NCBI GenBank assembly: GCA_964590075.1
Contig: CAZPXS010000001.1
Span: forward strand, 278,752 to 342,751
Source: JAGDVO01 sp964590075 [NCBI: uncultured Aquificales bacterium]
GTDB lineage: Bacteria > Thermosulfidibacterota > Thermosulfidibacteria > Thermosulfidibacterales
Length of the DNA: 64,000 nucleotides
Reading direction: 5' to 3'
Below are positions 34,374-43,999 of the stretch, piece by piece. Each line of letters opens with the position of its first letter. Within the stretch, counting starts at the first letter, position 1. The notes below the pieces were generated by a model. The model saw only the letters and a list, made by a program, of their open reading frames with translations. It made no database searches and was not told the DNA's origin. Position numbers and translations under genes: made by a program.

Positions 34374-34700
34374 ATGAGTCATTTGCATCTTGAAAATATA
34401 AAACCTGTAAAGGAATTTTACGAGAAGTTGAAGAGTATGTTCCCTGCTCCCTGGCACCATCATGAGATCAGGATAATCGGTAAGAATAACAAGGAGTTTA
34501 AAGTCTTTATCCCAGAGGGTAGGCCCGATATGTTAGCGGTTGTATGTGAGGATATGAATATATACGAGGTCTTTGAGGATCTGGACGATGCTGCCAAATT
34601 CTTGAGGGATGTGGTTGGACTTAAGGAAATTCCACCCTATGAGAAACCGGTTGTTAAACATCATCATGGTGAGCATACTCATCACCATGGACATCATTAG
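34374..34700 (+). CDS. small hypothetical protein with His-rich C-terminal tail
   Basis: A 108-residue protein I do not recognise. The core (residues 10-90) is charged and mixed alpha/beta. The N-terminus has MSHLHLE and residues 27-30 read WHHHE; the last 20 residues are a run of His (HHHGEHTHHHGHH), typical of metal-storage or metal-delivery tails for nickel, zinc or cobalt. Excellent AGGAGGGTGG ribosome site, so it is surely translated. A link to cobalt for the B12 enzymes nearby is possible but unsupported. Confidence 0.72.
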   Translation: MSHLHLENIKPVKEFYEKLKSMFPAPWHHHEIRIIGKNNKEFKVFIPEGRPDMLAVVCEDMNIYEVFEDLDDAAKFLRDVVGLKEIPPYEKPVVKHHHGEHTHHHGHH

Positions 34701-34709
34701 GCTTTAGAT

Positions 34710-35015
34710 TTATTTCTCCGTCTTTTGTACTAGGCTATCGTAGGCCCTACTTATATTGTCTGTTTTGACGTACTCTTGAGCTTTAGCAAGGAACCTCTTT
34801 GCATCCTCGACCTTACCATCCTTTAGATAATCGGATGCGAGCTTGAGAATGTTCCTTTCCCTCTCACCCCTCCTATCCTGTTTTGTCGCAAAAATTGATG
34901 GTTTCTTTGTCATGTTGTTCCCACATCCGGGACACTTAGGAGGCTCTTTTTCACTAAGTACCAATACTTCTAAAATTATATTGCATTTACCACATCTGTA
35001 CTCGTATATTGGCAT
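34710..35015 (-). CDS. FmdB-family zinc ribbon protein
   Basis: A 101-residue protein with the typical FmdB start MPIYEYRCGKCN, then CPGCGNNM, giving four zinc-binding Cys in the first 35 residues. The rest is a helical, charged tail with KDGKVEDAKRFLAKAQEYV. Such proteins are widespread and proposed as putative regulators; the function is not established. It converges on the His-tailed protein with nine bases between the stops. Confidence 0.85.
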   Translation of the reverse strand: MPIYEYRCGKCNIILEVLVLSEKEPPKCPGCGNNMTKKPSIFATKQDRRGERERNILKLASDYLKDGKVEDAKRFLAKAQEYVKTDNISRAYDSLVQKTEK

Positions 35016-35099
35016 GTTCTCTCCTTTAAATTACTATTGAATTTATTTTGGTGTTTTTGTAATCTTAAAGGGAAAAATTAATCTAAGGAGGTATATAGC

Positions 35100-36257
35100 A
35101 TGAATTTTGAGCTAAGTGAAGAGCACAGGCTACTACAGAAGATGGTGAGGGATTTTGCGGAAAATGAGATAGCCCCCATTGTTGGTAAGATAGAGGAGGA
35201 AGGGGAGATACCGGATGATTTGATCAGAAAAATGGCTGAACTCGGGTTGAATACCATTACCATACCCGAGGAGTATGGTGGTCCTGGTATGGATACTGTA
35301 AGTTTTGCCCTTGCTGTTATGGAGGTTGCAAGGGTTTCTTCCTCTGTAGCTGTTGGCATGTCTGTTACTAATATGGTTGCAGAGGGTATATACAGGTTTG
35401 GTAACGAGGAACAGAGGAGAAAGTATTTACCGAAACTTGCAAGTGGTGAGTATCTTGCGGGTGCCTTTGCCCTTACGGAACCTCATGCTGGTTCCGATGC
35501 TGGTAGTATAAAGACTACCGCCATTAGGGATGGTGATAGTTATGTTATAAACGGTAGTAAGATATTTATAACTAACGGTAAAAAGGCAGGCATATTTATG
35601 GTTGCAGCTGTAACGGATAAAGAGAAGGGTAAAAAAGGTATAAGTGTAATTTTGGTTGAGAAGGGCACTCCAGGTTTGGTAATCGGTAAGAAGGAAAGGA
35701 AGATGGGCCAGAGAGGTTCTGATACGGTGGAGTTGGTCTTTGATAATTGTAGGGTTCCGGCCGCAAATCTTCTAGGTAATGAAGGCGATGGTTTTAAGAT
35801 CATGCTGGCCGATCTAGATGGAGGTAGGATTGGTATAGGAGCTCTTGCCTGTGGAGTTATGAGGGCCTGTATAGATGAGATGGTCAAGTATTCTAAGGAA
35901 AGGGTCCAGTTTGGTCAGCCTATAGCCAACTTCCAGGCCATTCAGTGGATGATAGCGGATAGTGTTACGGAACTTGAGGCTTCTGAGCTATTGGTTTTGA
36001 GGGCTGCCTGGTTGAAGGATAGATTTTTGAAGGGCGAAAACATCAGATTTACTAAAGAGGCATCTATAGCTAAGTTATTCGCAACAGAGGCTGCCAATAG
36101 GGTTGCGTATAGGGCGGTTCAGGTTCACGGTGGTTACGGATATATCGAAGAATTCCCCGTTGAAAGGTTCTACAGGGATATTAGGGTTACAACCATATAC
36201 GAAGGTACAAGTGAGATTCAGAGACTTGTTATCGCAAGGAACATATTGGGAGAGTGA
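35100..36257 (+). CDS. acyl-CoA dehydrogenase, second copy
   Basis: Flavin enzyme of 385 residues with [39 protein letters not shown] and VHGGYGYIEEFPVERFYRDIR; the catalytic Glu is in IYEGTSEIQR close to the end. It resembles short or branched-chain acyl-CoA dehydrogenases. It heads the B12-dependent module and probably acts on a branched or C4 acyl-CoA linked to the mutase substrate, and it would pass electrons to EtfAB (8870-10657). AAGGAGG before ATG. Its stop overlaps the next start by one base. Confidence 0.93.
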   Translation: MNFELSEEHRLLQKMVRDFAENEIAPIVGKIEEEGEIPDDLIRKMAELGLNTITIPEEYGGPGMDTVSFALAVMEVARVSSSVAVGMSVTNMVAEGIYRFGNEEQRRKYLPKLASGEYLAGAFALTEPHAGSDAGSIKTTAIRDGDSYVINGSKIFITNGKKAGIFMVAAVTDKEKGKKGISVILVEKGTPGLVIGKKERKMGQRGSDTVELVFDNCRVPAANLLGNEGDGFKIMLADLDGGRIGIGALACGVMRACIDEMVKYSKERVQFGQPIANFQAIQWMIADSVTELEASELLVLRAAWLKDRFLKGENIRFTKEASIAKLFATEAANRVAYRAVQVHGGYGYIEEFPVERFYRDIRVTTIYEGTSEIQRLVIARNILGE

Positions 36258-36793
36258 TGTCTAAATTAGAGAGGGGCTTGATACAGGTTTATACAGGTGA
36301 CGGAAAGGGAAAAACTACCGCGAGCTTGGGTCTGGCCTTTAGGGCAGCCGGTCATGGGATGAAAACTCTTATAATTCAGTTTATGAAGGGATGTGTTTTC
36401 TATGGGGAGTTGGAAAGTGCTAAAAGGATGGAGCCATATATAAGAATAGTTCAGGTAGGTAGGGAAGAGTTTGTAAAAAGAGGAGATCCTGATCCAATTG
36501 ATATTGAGCTTGCCAAAAAGGGTATGGAACTTGCAAGAGAGGCTATTTCAAGCGGTGAGTACGATATAATCGTTTTGGATGAGATAAACGTTGCTGTTGA
36601 TTATGGACTTATACCTTTGGAGGAGGTTTTGGATTTGATGGAGAATAAACCTTCCAACGTTGAGCTTGTTTTAACGGGTAGGTATGCGCATCCCGAGATA
36701 GTAAAGAGGGCGGACCTTGTTACCGAAATGTTAGAGATAAAACATTATTATAGTGAAAAGGGTATAGATGCGAGAGATGGGATAGAAAGGTAG
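36257..36793 (+). CDS. cobO: cob(I)alamin adenosyltransferase, CobA/CobO type (first copy)
   Basis: Makes adenosylcobalamin from ATP and cob(I)alamin. The 178-residue protein has the P-loop [20 protein letters not shown], the IIQFMKG block, the [17 protein letters not shown]alker B region and the [12 protein letters not shown] motif. It lies between the acyl-CoA dehydrogenase and the B12 mutase, so it likely supplies the mutase cofactor. TGATG coupling to the upstream gene favours ATG at 36257. A second copy is at 51360. Confidence 0.93.
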   Translation: MSKLERGLIQVYTGDGKGKTTASLGLAFRAAGHGMKTLIIQFMKGCVFYGELESAKRMEPYIRIVQVGREEFVKRGDPDPIDIELAKKGMELAREAISSGEYDIIVLDEINVAVDYGLIPLEEVLDLMENKPSNVELVLTGRYAHPEIVKRADLVTEMLEIKHYYSEKGIDARDGIER

Positions 36794-36833
36794 TAATTAT
36801 AATATTATGAAATCTTTCGATAGGAGGGTAGTG

Positions 36834-38546
36834 ATGAGGGAGGTTGAGAAGAAGCAGTCGATGTTCAAAGAGGAAGTTTTGGAGGCTATAAGGAAGGAGC
36901 AGGAGAGGTGGGAGAACACTAGTCTTAAGAAAGAGCTCTCCATACATCCTGAGAGAAAAGAGAAGTTCTATACTATGAGTGGTATAGAGTTGAAGAGGTT
37001 CTATACTCCCTGCGATATTCCTGACTTTGATTATCTGAGGGATCTCGGTTTCCCCGGTGAGTATCCTTTTACCAGGGGTGTTCATACGACTATGTATAGG
37101 GGTAGGTTATGGACGGTAAGGCAGTTCGCTGGATTTGGAACTCCTGAGCAGACTAATAAAAGGTATAAGTATCTTCTCTCCATAGGTCAGACTGGACTAT
37201 CCATGGCCTTTGATTTTCCTACCCTATACGGAAGGGATTCCGACGATCCCATGGCGAGAGGTGAGGTAGGAAAGTGTGGAGTTGCGGTAGATACTCTTAA
37301 GGATTTTGAGATAATTTTCGATGGTATACCTATGGATAAGATTACGACCTCTATGACTATAAATCCTCCTGCCTTTGTACTACTCGCCATGTATATAGTC
37401 TGTGCGGAAAAGCAGGGAGTTTCTATGGATAAGATCGGTGGTACCGTCCAGAACGATATGTTGAAGGAGTTTATAGCTCAGAAAACTTGGATATATCCAC
37501 CGGAACCATCCTTGAGGCTTGTGAGGGATATAGTAGTCTTCTGTACGAAGAACGTTCCCAAGTGGAATACCATATCCATATCCGGTTACCATATTAGAGA
37601 GGCAGGAGCAACCGCGGTTCAGGAGTTGGCGTTCACATTGGCGGATGGCATAGAGTATGTGAGGATGGGCATAAAGGCTGGTCTCAATGTTGATGACTTT
37701 GCTCCGAGGTACTCCTTCTTCTTTGACGCTCATATGGACTTCTTCGAAGAAATTGCTAAGTTCAGAGCGGCAAGGAGGATGTGGGCAAAGATAATGAAGG
37801 AATGGTTCGGTGCTAAGAATCCGAGGAGCTGGTGGTTACGCTTCCATACTCAAACCGCTGGTTGTTCGTTAACCGCTCAGCAGCCTCTGAACAATATAGT
37901 TAGAACTACCATTGAGGCTATGGCTGCTGTTCTCGGTGGCACTCAGTCCCTACACACAAACTCCATGGATGAGACATGGGCTCTCCCAACTGAAGAGGCG
38001 GTAACCGTTGCTACTATGACACAACACATAATAGCTCACGAGTCGAATATACCAAGCGTTATAGATCCCCTTGCGGGTAGTTACTATGTGGAATGGTTGA
38101 CCAACCAGATGGAAGAAAAGGCCTGGGAATATATCTACAAGATCGAGGATATGGGAGGTATGCTCGAGGCTATAAAGATGGGCTATCCTCAGAGGGAGAT
38201 AACGGAGAGTGCCTTTAGATACCAACAGATGATGGAGAATAAGGAACTTATCGTTGTTGGTGTTAATGAGTATGTTTTACCAGAGTATGATCTACCTATA
38301 GAGATACTCAAGGTTGATCCGGAAGTTGAAAGGGTCCAGATAGAGAGGTTGAATGAGGTAAGGAGGAAGAGGGATAATAGGAAGGTAAAGAGGCTTCTCG
38401 ATGATCTCAAGGATGCTGCAAAGGATGAGAAGGAGAATTTGATGCCTATAACCATAGAGCTCGTTAGAGAATATGCTTCGATAGGTGAGATATGTGGTGC
38501 ATTGAAAGAGGTATTTGGTGAATATAAAGATCCAGCATATTTCTAA
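36834..38546 (+). CDS. icmA: isobutyryl-CoA mutase-like large subunit (methylmalonyl-CoA mutase family)
   Basis: TIM-barrel catalytic subunit of a split B12 acyl-CoA mutase, 570 residues, without the B12 domain. ATG at 36834 is chosen for the AGGAGGG site five bases upstream. Family blocks: [56 protein letters not shown]. Two substrate-side residues differ from methylmalonyl-CoA mutase: Phe98 in TVRQFAGF replaces Tyr89, and Gln216 in [13 protein letters not shown] replaces Arg207, which holds the methylmalonyl carboxylate (Propionibacterium numbering). Phe plus Gln is the pair known from isobutyryl-CoA mutase. So it most likely interconverts isobutyryl-CoA and butyryl-CoA. Confidence 0.85.
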   Translation: MREVEKKQSMFKEEVLEAIRKEQERWENTSLKKELSIHPERKEKFYTMSGIELKRFYTPCDIPDFDYLRDLGFPGEYPFTRGVHTTMYRGRLWTVRQFAGFGTPEQTNKRYKYLLSIGQTGLSMAFDFPTLYGRDSDDPMARGEVGKCGVAVDTLKDFEIIFDGIPMDKITTSMTINPPAFVLLAMYIVCAEKQGVSMDKIGGTVQNDMLKEFIAQKTWIYPPEPSLRLVRDIVVFCTKNVPKWNTISISGYHIREAGATAVQELAFTLADGIEYVRMGIKAGLNVDDFAPRYSFFFDAHMDFFEEIAKFRAARRMWAKIMKEWFGAKNPRSWWLRFHTQTAGCSLTAQQPLNNIVRTTIEAMAAVLGGTQSLHTNSMDETWALPTEEAVTVATMTQHIIAHESNIPSVIDPLAGSYYVEWLTNQMEEKAWEYIYKIEDMGGMLEAIKMGYPQREITESAFRYQQMMENKELIVVGVNEYVLPEYDLPIEILKVDPEVERVQIERLNEVRRKRDNRKVKRLLDDLKDAAKDEKENLMPITIELVREYASIGEICGALKEVFGEYKDPAYF

Positions 38547-38558
38547 AGGAGGTGCGGA

Positions 38559-38975
38559 ATGAGTAACGAAAGGAAGGTTAAGATACTGGTTGCAAAGCCA
38601 GGGTTAGATGGCCATGACAGAGGCGCGAAGGTTGTGGCGAGGGCATTGAGAGATGCGGGGTTTGAAGTTATATATACGGGATTACATCAGTCTATAGATC
38701 AAATAGTTCAAACTGCCTTACAGGAAGATGTAGACGCAATTGGGATCAGCATCCTTTCCGGTGCACATATGTATGTTTTCCCAACACTTATACAGAAGCT
38801 TAAGGAAGTTGGTCTTGATGATGTTATTGTCTTTGGTGGTGGTATCATTCCTCTGGATGATATACCGAAACTGAAGGAGGCAGGAGTTAAAGAGATATTC
38901 CTACCTGGTACGAGTTTGGAGACGATAGTAGAATGGGTGAGAGAGAACGTAAAGCCGAGAAAGGTAACTCTGTAA
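38559..38975 (+). CDS. icmB: B12-binding small subunit of the acyl-CoA mutase
   Basis: A 138-residue cobalamin-binding domain. The base-off signature is [16 protein letters not shown] with His19 as lower axial ligand; the SILSGAH block and [11 protein letters not shown] complete the B12 pocket. It starts 13 bases after the large subunit with AAAGGAGGTG upstream. The length matches free-standing McmB/IcmB small subunits. It partners with the large subunit just upstream; activity of the complex depends on the MeaB-type G-protein at 39684. Confidence 0.93.
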   Translation: MSNERKVKILVAKPGLDGHDRGAKVVARALRDAGFEVIYTGLHQSIDQIVQTALQEDVDAIGISILSGAHMYVFPTLIQKLKEVGLDDVIVFGGGIIPLDDIPKLKEAGVKEIFLPGTSLETIVEWVRENVKPRKVTL

Positions 38976-39697
38976 CTGAGGGAATATCCTATTTCATAGA
39001 GGATGGTGTATGTTACCTATTCTTCGGGGGAGAGGGTAAGTTTTTAACCTTCTCCTCCGATAAATTGGATTCTCTTTACAATTTTTTTTCCTGGTCTATC
39101 GATGATAAATCCTTCGATGTGATAGTTATACAGAGTCTACATGATTCCGTTTTTCTAGCTGGGGCGGATATTTATGAGCTTGTTAATTTTACCTCCTTTT
39201 CCGCAAGGGTATTTTCTGAGAGAGGGCATAGACTGTTCAACTTAATGGAGTTTATGCCAAAGGTTATAGTTGCGGTTGTGAGAGGTTATGCCCTCGGTGG
39301 AGGTTTCGATTTTCTCATGGCCTGTGATCTACGGATAGGTACGGAAAGGGCCATGATAGGACAAACTGCCTGTAAGATGGGTATTATAACCGGTTTTGGG
39401 GGAACGAAGAGATTACCTTTACTCGTTGGAATTACAAAGGCTAAGGAACTCTTCTTTAGGGCAAAGGTAATGTCCGCTAGTGAGGCTTATAGGTTTGGTG
39501 TTTTGAACTATCTGGTTTCTGAATCTGAGATCGAGGCATTTTTAAATGGTTTCATAAATCTTTTGAGAAAGAGAAGGGGAATTGCTAGATATAAGCCTAT
39601 ACTAAAAACATTTTTGAACTATTCTGGTTGTTTAAGGTGGAGGATCTCCAATCTTGTGAATAACTATTTTGTGGGAGGTTTTGATGGGGTTAGTTGA
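38933..39697 (+). CDS. enoyl-CoA hydratase/isomerase-family protein lacking both usual catalytic Glu
   Basis: A 254-residue crotonase-fold protein. The CoA/oxyanion part is good: [11 protein letters not shown] and [21 protein letters not shown]. However, the first catalytic Glu (E of GGGCE) is Asp here (GGGFD), and the second (GQPE) is changed to GQTACKMG, so ordinary hydration of enoyl-CoA is unlikely. The ATG at 38933 is inside icmB (43-base overlap); no clearer start is seen and the ribosome site is weak. Position between the mutase and its G-protein chaperone suggests an isomerase, hydrolase or a structural role linked to the mutase pathway. Confidence 0.82.
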   Translation: MGERERKAEKGNSVTEGISYFIEDGVCYLFFGGEGKFLTFSSDKLDSLYNFFSWSIDDKSFDVIVIQSLHDSVFLAGADIYELVNFTSFSARVFSERGHRLFNLMEFMPKVIVAVVRGYALGGGFDFLMACDLRIGTERAMIGQTACKMGIITGFGGTKRLPLLVGITKAKELFFRAKVMSASEAYRFGVLNYLVSESEIEAFLNGFINLLRKRRGIARYKPILKTFLNYSGCLRWRISNLVNNYFVGGFDGVS

Positions 39698-40652
39698 GGC
39701 TTTGTTAAAGGGTGATAAAAAGGCGGCAGCTAGAGCTATGAGGATAGTGGAGGAGGATTACCCGGAAGCTAAGGATCTTTTAAGAATGATATATCCCTAT
39801 ACTGGCAGAGCTTATGTTCTGGGTATCACTGGTGCACCTGGTGCCGGTAAAAGTACCCTTATAGATAAACTTACCAAACATCTCAGAAAAAGGGGATACA
39901 AGGTGGGTATTATAGCTATAGATCCCTCGAGTCCTTTCTCCGGTGGTGCTATTCTTGGTGATAGGATAAGGATGCAGGATCTTTCACTTGATGAGGGGGT
40001 ATTCATAAAGAGTTTGGCTACGAGAGGACAGCTTGGTGGTCTTGCCAAATCCACAGACTCGATTGTCCAGATAATGGATGCCATGGGTATGGATATTATA
40101 ATCATAGAGACAGTTGGCACGGGTCAAACAGAGGTGGATATAGTAAAAACTGCCGATACAACGATAGTGGTTGTTGTTCCTGGATTGGGCGACGATATTC
40201 AGGCTATAAAGGCTGGTATCTTTGAGATAGCTGATATTTTTGTGGTCAATAAGGGGGACAAACCCGAGGCTGATAGAACGGTAAGGGATATAAAGATCAT
40301 GTTGGAGCTTGTAGAGAGAAGCGAGGATGAGTGGAAACCCCCGATAGTCAAAGTTAGCTCTCTTTACGATAACGGTTTCGATGAACTTATAGATGCTATA
40401 TTTAAACATAAGACCTATTTGGAAAAGAGTGGTAGATTCGAAAGTCACAGGAAAGATAAGGTTAAGGAACTTTTCATGAGTCTACTAAAGGATAGGGTTA
40501 TGGGTGTAGCTATGGATGCTTTAAAAGCAAGCTCTATATATGATGAACTTATAGATAAGATCTACGAAAAAAGGGTTGATCTTTACTCTGCCATTGATTC
40601 TATAGAAGTTAATTTTAACTTTGATAGATTAAAGGAACTACTTTATTACTAG
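39684..40652 (+). CDS. meaB: MeaB/ArgK-type G-protein chaperone of the B12 mutase
   Basis: Loads, protects and reactivates adenosylcobalamin mutases using GTP. The 322-residue protein has Walker [10 protein letters not shown] near residue 53, the [16 protein letters not shown] switch, the [12 protein letters not shown] block and the NKGDKPEAD specificity motif. ATG at 39684 follows GGGAGG by five bases. It overlaps the crotonase-like gene by 14 bases and completes the mutase operon. When paired with an isobutyryl-CoA mutase this protein is often called MeaI. Its last four bases overlap the convergent coaBC. Confidence 0.94.
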   Translation: MGLVEALLKGDKKAAARAMRIVEEDYPEAKDLLRMIYPYTGRAYVLGITGAPGAGKSTLIDKLTKHLRKRGYKVGIIAIDPSSPFSGGAILGDRIRMQDLSLDEGVFIKSLATRGQLGGLAKSTDSIVQIMDAMGMDIIIIETVGTGQTEVDIVKTADTTIVVVVPGLGDDIQAIKAGIFEIADIFVVNKGDKPEADRTVRDIKIMLELVERSEDEWKPPIVKVSSLYDNGFDELIDAIFKHKTYLEKSGRFESHRKDKVKELFMSLLKDRVMGVAMDALKASSIYDELIDKIYEKRVDLYSAIDSIEVNFNFDRLKELLYY

Positions 40653-41836
40653 AGGAGTTTTTTTATTTCGTCCAAAATTATATCTGCCAACTCATCCTTG
40701 GGAAGTTCAGGTAGATGCTGAACTTCCCCTTTTCTATTTATAATAGTTATTTTTGCCACGTCCTTTTCCATAGACTCTTCCACTATATTGGCCACTATCA
40801 TATCCATGTTTTTGGCTTTCATCTTTTGAATAGCGTTTTCCATAAGATCATCAGTTTCTGCTGCGAATCCAACTACTACTTGATTTTCCCTCTTTTTTGA
40901 ACCTATCGTCTTAGCTATATCTGGGTTTTCCACTAATTCGATGATTTTAAGTGATTCTTTTTCTTTCTTTACCTTTTTACTCCATCTTTCCTTTGGTCTA
41001 TAGTCGCTTACTGCTGCGGAAAACACGAATATATCTATATCCTCTGATTTTTCGAGGACCTTTTCCAGCATCTCATTTGCACTTACCACTTTTATCAACT
41101 CTACTTTATCCGAAGCCCTTAGGTTTACTGGTCCACTTACAAGGGTGACTTTTGCCCCTCTATTTACAAAGGCTCTTGCTATCGAGTATCCCATTTTGCC
41201 GGAGGAGCCGTTACTTATGAATCTTACCGGGTCTATGTGTTCCCTCGTTGGTCCTGCTGTTACAAGTACCCTTTTGTTTTCAAAGTCCTTAGCCGAAAGC
41301 TGATAAATTATCTCCTCGAATATCTCCTCCACCTCAGGTAGTCTTCCCTTACCTTCCTTTAGGCATGCAAGAGACCCTTCCTTGGGTTCAACTATAATAC
41401 AGCCTATATCCTTCAGTATCTTGATGTTCCTCTGAGTGATGGGATGCATATACATGTTGTGGTTCATTGCGGGAAATAGAACCACAGGACCTTTATAGGC
41501 TAGAAATAGGCATGTTAACATGTTGTCTGCTATGCCATTTGCCAATTTTGCCATCGTGTTAGCGGTAAGAGGGGCTATAACGAGAAGATCGGTATCCTGA
41601 GCAAGATCTATATGTTCTATTCTACCGGGATCGGTGTATTCAAATACATCAACTAGAACTTCCCTTCTTGAGAGGCTTCTGAATAGTTCTGGGCTTACGA
41701 ATTTGGTTGCATCCTTTGTCATAACCACGTTGACAACGATGCCAGACTTTACGAGCATCCTCACGAGGTCACAGATCTTGTATATGGCAATACCACCTGT
41801 TACACCTATAGTTACTCTTTTCCCTCTAAGTCGCAT
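40649..41836 (-). CDS. coaBC: bifunctional phosphopantothenoylcysteine decarboxylase/synthetase
   Basis: Two steps of CoA synthesis. The N-terminal CoaC flavoprotein domain (residues 1-180) has [18 protein letters not shown] and the His motif [11 protein letters not shown], plus the Cys of [12 protein letters not shown]. The C-terminal CoaB domain starts [18 protein letters not shown] and has [13 protein letters not shown] and a Lys-rich region for CTP activation. 395 residues is normal. ATG at 41836 is preferred to GTG at 41842. It overlaps ubiX by about 25 bases; the two flavoproteins are paralogous, which explains pairing. Confidence 0.95.
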   Translation of the reverse strand: MRLRGKRVTIGVTGGIAIYKICDLVRMLVKSGIVVNVVMTKDATKFVSPELFRSLSRREVLVDVFEYTDPGRIEHIDLAQDTDLLVIAPLTANTMAKLANGIADNMLTCLFLAYKGPVVLFPAMNHNMYMHPITQRNIKILKDIGCIIVEPKEGSLACLKEGKGRLPEVEEIFEEIIYQLSAKDFENKRVLVTAGPTREHIDPVRFISNGSSGKMGYSIARAFVNRGAKVTLVSGPVNLRASDKVELIKVVSANEMLEKVLEKSEDIDIFVFSAAVSDYRPKERWSKKVKKEKESLKIIELVENPDIAKTIGSKKRENQVVVGFAAETDDLMENAIQKMKAKNMDMIVANIVEESMEKDVAKITIINRKGEVQHLPELPKDELADIILDEIKKLL

Positions 41837-42372
41837 CCCCACCTTCTATAAAGGTTGTGCTCTATGTTTAATATATCAAGAATCCTACCCACAATAAAGT
41901 CCACCATATCCATTATGCTCGTTGGTTTGTGATAAAAGGTTAGTACGGGAGGAAGAATCACAGCTCCCATTTTTGATAACTTAAGCATATTCTCGAGATG
42001 GAGGGTAGAAAGGGGAGTTTCTCTCGGCACGATTATAAGGGGCCATCTCTCTTTAAGGGCTATATCTGCGGATCTTTCTATTATATTAGAGGATACGCCA
42101 CTTGCTATTCTACCTAATGTTCCCATCGTACAGGGAGCTATTATGGTGGCTCTTAGCCTGTTCGATCCTGAGCTTACAGGGCTTAAAAAATCGTCCTCTT
42201 CTAGGACGATTACTCTGTCGTTTCTATTGATCTTTACATTCTCATATTCACCTACCCTTTTGGCTACCTTGGTTAAACTAAGATATACCCTGTCTACTTT
42301 TACGAGTTCCTCAACCAGTCTTAATCCTATTATTGTACCACTTGCTCCCGTTATGCCGACAAAGTATGCCAT
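41812..42372 (-). CDS. ubiX: flavin prenyltransferase UbiX
   Basis: Makes prenylated FMN for UbiD-type decarboxylases. The 186-residue protein has the [17 protein letters not shown]-terminal FMN/Ser motif, [21 protein letters not shown] and the conserved [19 protein letters not shown] block. It probably supplies the cofactor for menaquinone or ubiquinone-type pathway decarboxylation, together with the UbiA-like protein at 25591. Its start follows directly on the stop of the DUF1015 gene. Confidence 0.94.
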   Translation of the reverse strand: MAYFVGITGASGTIIGLRLVEELVKVDRVYLSLTKVAKRVGEYENVKINRNDRVIVLEEDDFLSPVSSGSNRLRATIIAPCTMGTLGRIASGVSSNIIERSADIALKERWPLIIVPRETPLSTLHLENMLKLSKMGAVILPPVLTFYHKPTSIMDMVDFIVGRILDILNIEHNLYRRWGCDLEGKE

Positions 42373-43584
42373 CTACCAGAGTGGATACATAAATAGGCCA
42401 GAGTAAAACTTGGGATAAAAATACGTACTTTTCTGAGGTAAGGTTTTACCTTTTTCCGATATTTTCGATATTTCCTCTGGTTTTGGAGGATTGTATATTA
42501 TGAGAACCTCATCCTCTCTCAAGTTATCGAAACCTTCCTTTACATTTTTGAAGTATCTTATTACCTGTCTTTCCGCTATATCTTCTTCACCTATTCCAAA
42601 AATCTTGTTTATTATCTCCTCATGTAGAATTTCGACCGAGGTTCTACCGTTATTTATATTGTCTAGCTTAATCCTTATAGCCCTATCCTTTTTGACAAAT
42701 ATAAACTCGTTCTTGGAGAGTTCCGAATAATCCAGTTTTTTAATATCCTTTACGTCAGTTTCTCCTGTAATATAACCTGAGAGTTTATCTAGTTTTTCAT
42801 TATCGATCTTTACAACTCTGTATATGGGTTGTACTATCAGACCACTATCTAGAGAGCTTACAACACACATAAGTATATAGTTGTAAGGCGCATCCTCTTG
42901 GTAATTTTCACTTTTTTCAAATTCTTTTTTTATTCTGAGAGCAGTCTCGTATCTATGGTGTCCATCGGCTATCAGGATCTTTTTGTTCTCGAAAGCTTCT
43001 TCTATCGAGGGGTAAATTTTTTCATCTACTAGATACAACCTATGCTTTACGTCGTTTTCATCTGTGAATTCAAATAGGAGTTCACTATTTTGTGGTGCGT
43101 AACTATCGGAGATATCCTTCACATTTCCATCATCTATAACTATTCCAAATATTGGCTCACTCTGTAGATTTGTTGTTTTTATTAATTTATATCTATCTTC
43201 CTTAGGTGCACTTAAAGTTTTTTCGTGGGGTAGTATAACCCTTTTCTCAAAATCTTCTATCCTAACTCTACCAACTAAAGCTCTTCTTTTGAAGTTAGTG
43301 CCCCTTAAGTGAAATACTTGTTCGTATAAAAATATGACAGGTCTATCTGATTCGGTAAGAATACCATCTTTCAACCAATTAAAAAGGTATTCTCTTGCAA
43401 GTTCATACTTTTTATCGGAATCTTCCTTGTTAAGTATTATCCTTACAATATTATAGGGAGATTTTTCGTAAAGAGCTTCCTGTTCTTTCGGATTTATAAC
43501 ATCATAGGGTGGGGAAACCACTTTTTCTATGTTTACCTTCTCTTTGTTGTATATAATAGCCTTGAAGGGTTTAAAAACAGCCAT
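42373..43584 (-). CDS. DUF1015 family protein
   Basis: A 403-residue conserved protein of unknown function. The family start MAVFKPFKAIIYNKE with VVSPPYDVINPKEQE is clear, as are RVRIEDFEKRVILPHEKTL and the IADGHHRYETALRIKKEF motif with two adjacent His. DUF1015 is widespread in anaerobes and thermophiles. It has its own promoter-like TATAAT (minus strand, 43610-43605). It is directly followed by ubiX and coaBC, but no link is known. Confidence 0.88.
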   Translation of the reverse strand: MAVFKPFKAIIYNKEKVNIEKVVSPPYDVINPKEQEALYEKSPYNIVRIILNKEDSDKKYELAREYLFNWLKDGILTESDRPVIFLYEQVFHLRGTNFKRRALVGRVRIEDFEKRVILPHEKTLSAPKEDRYKLIKTTNLQSEPIFGIVIDDGNVKDISDSYAPQNSELLFEFTDENDVKHRLYLVDEKIYPSIEEAFENKKILIADGHHRYETALRIKKEFEKSENYQEDAPYNYILMCVVSSLDSGLIVQPIYRVVKIDNEKLDKLSGYITGETDVKDIKKLDYSELSKNEFIFVKKDRAIRIKLDNINNGRTSVEILHEEIINKIFGIGEEDIAERQVIRYFKNVKEGFDNLREDEVLIIYNPPKPEEISKISEKGKTLPQKSTYFYPKFYSGLFMYPLW

Positions 43585-43675
43585 CCACTACTCCTATTTT
43601 GATGATTATATAGCTCTTCTTCCTTAGATTTCTATATACTTACACTAATATGTGATTTTATGGTATCTCTCGTTT

Positions 43676-43924
43676 TTATTCCGTTTCTGGCTCTTCGGTT
43701 TCACCTTTGGAAGTTTTTCTCTTTCTTATCGGCTGGTTGGCAAGACTTAGTAGTTCTTCTGTGGATTTTTCTCTAAGACTTTCTGTTAGTAATGCTCTTA
43801 TTACTCTATTTACCTTGTTTATGTCTCCTCCGCAGACAGCATTTAACAAACGATAGATTTTGCTGTCGAGTTTAATGGTGATTTCTTCAAATTTAATACC
43901 ACCACCTCTTCTCTTCTTTTCCAT
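43676..43924 (-). CDS. small ribbon-helix-helix-like protein
   Basis: An 82-residue protein. The pattern FEEITIKLDSKIYRLLNAVC then KVNRVIRALLTESLRE fits a ribbon-helix-helix DNA-binding domain (one strand followed by two helices). The tail is rich in charged residues and Thr/Glu. Strong GGAGGTGG ribosome site and a good upstream promoter, so it is expressed as a single gene. It may be a transcription regulator, perhaps self-regulating; targets unknown. It is not adjacent to a toxin gene, which argues against a toxin-antitoxin antidote. Confidence 0.68.
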   Translation of the reverse strand: MEKKRRGGGIKFEEITIKLDSKIYRLLNAVCGGDINKVNRVIRALLTESLREKSTEELLSLANQPIRKRKTSKGETEEPETE

Positions 43925-43957
43925 AATCCACCTCCTGGTTATTTTATTCTTTTTAGT

Positions 43958-43987
43958 CCTATATATTCGTTTTTATACTAAAGTCAA
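43958..43987 (-). promoter_or_regulatory. promoter of the small ribbon-helix-helix-like gene
   Basis: On the minus strand TTGACT (43987-43982) and TATAGG (43963-43958) are 18 bases apart, with an A+T-rich spacer. The ATG is at 43924 and the AGGAGGTG site just before it. Confidence 0.5.
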
Positions 43988-43999
43988 TATTTAATGAAG

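Noticed and set aside
36834-38546. Plain methylmalonyl-CoA mutase call
   Set aside because: Family is right, but the Tyr89 and Arg207 equivalents are Phe and Gln, so the substrate is unlikely to carry the extra carboxylate.
43676-43924. Antitoxin of a toxin-antitoxin pair
   Set aside because: RHH-like, but neither neighbour is a toxin candidate; it stands alone with its own promoter.
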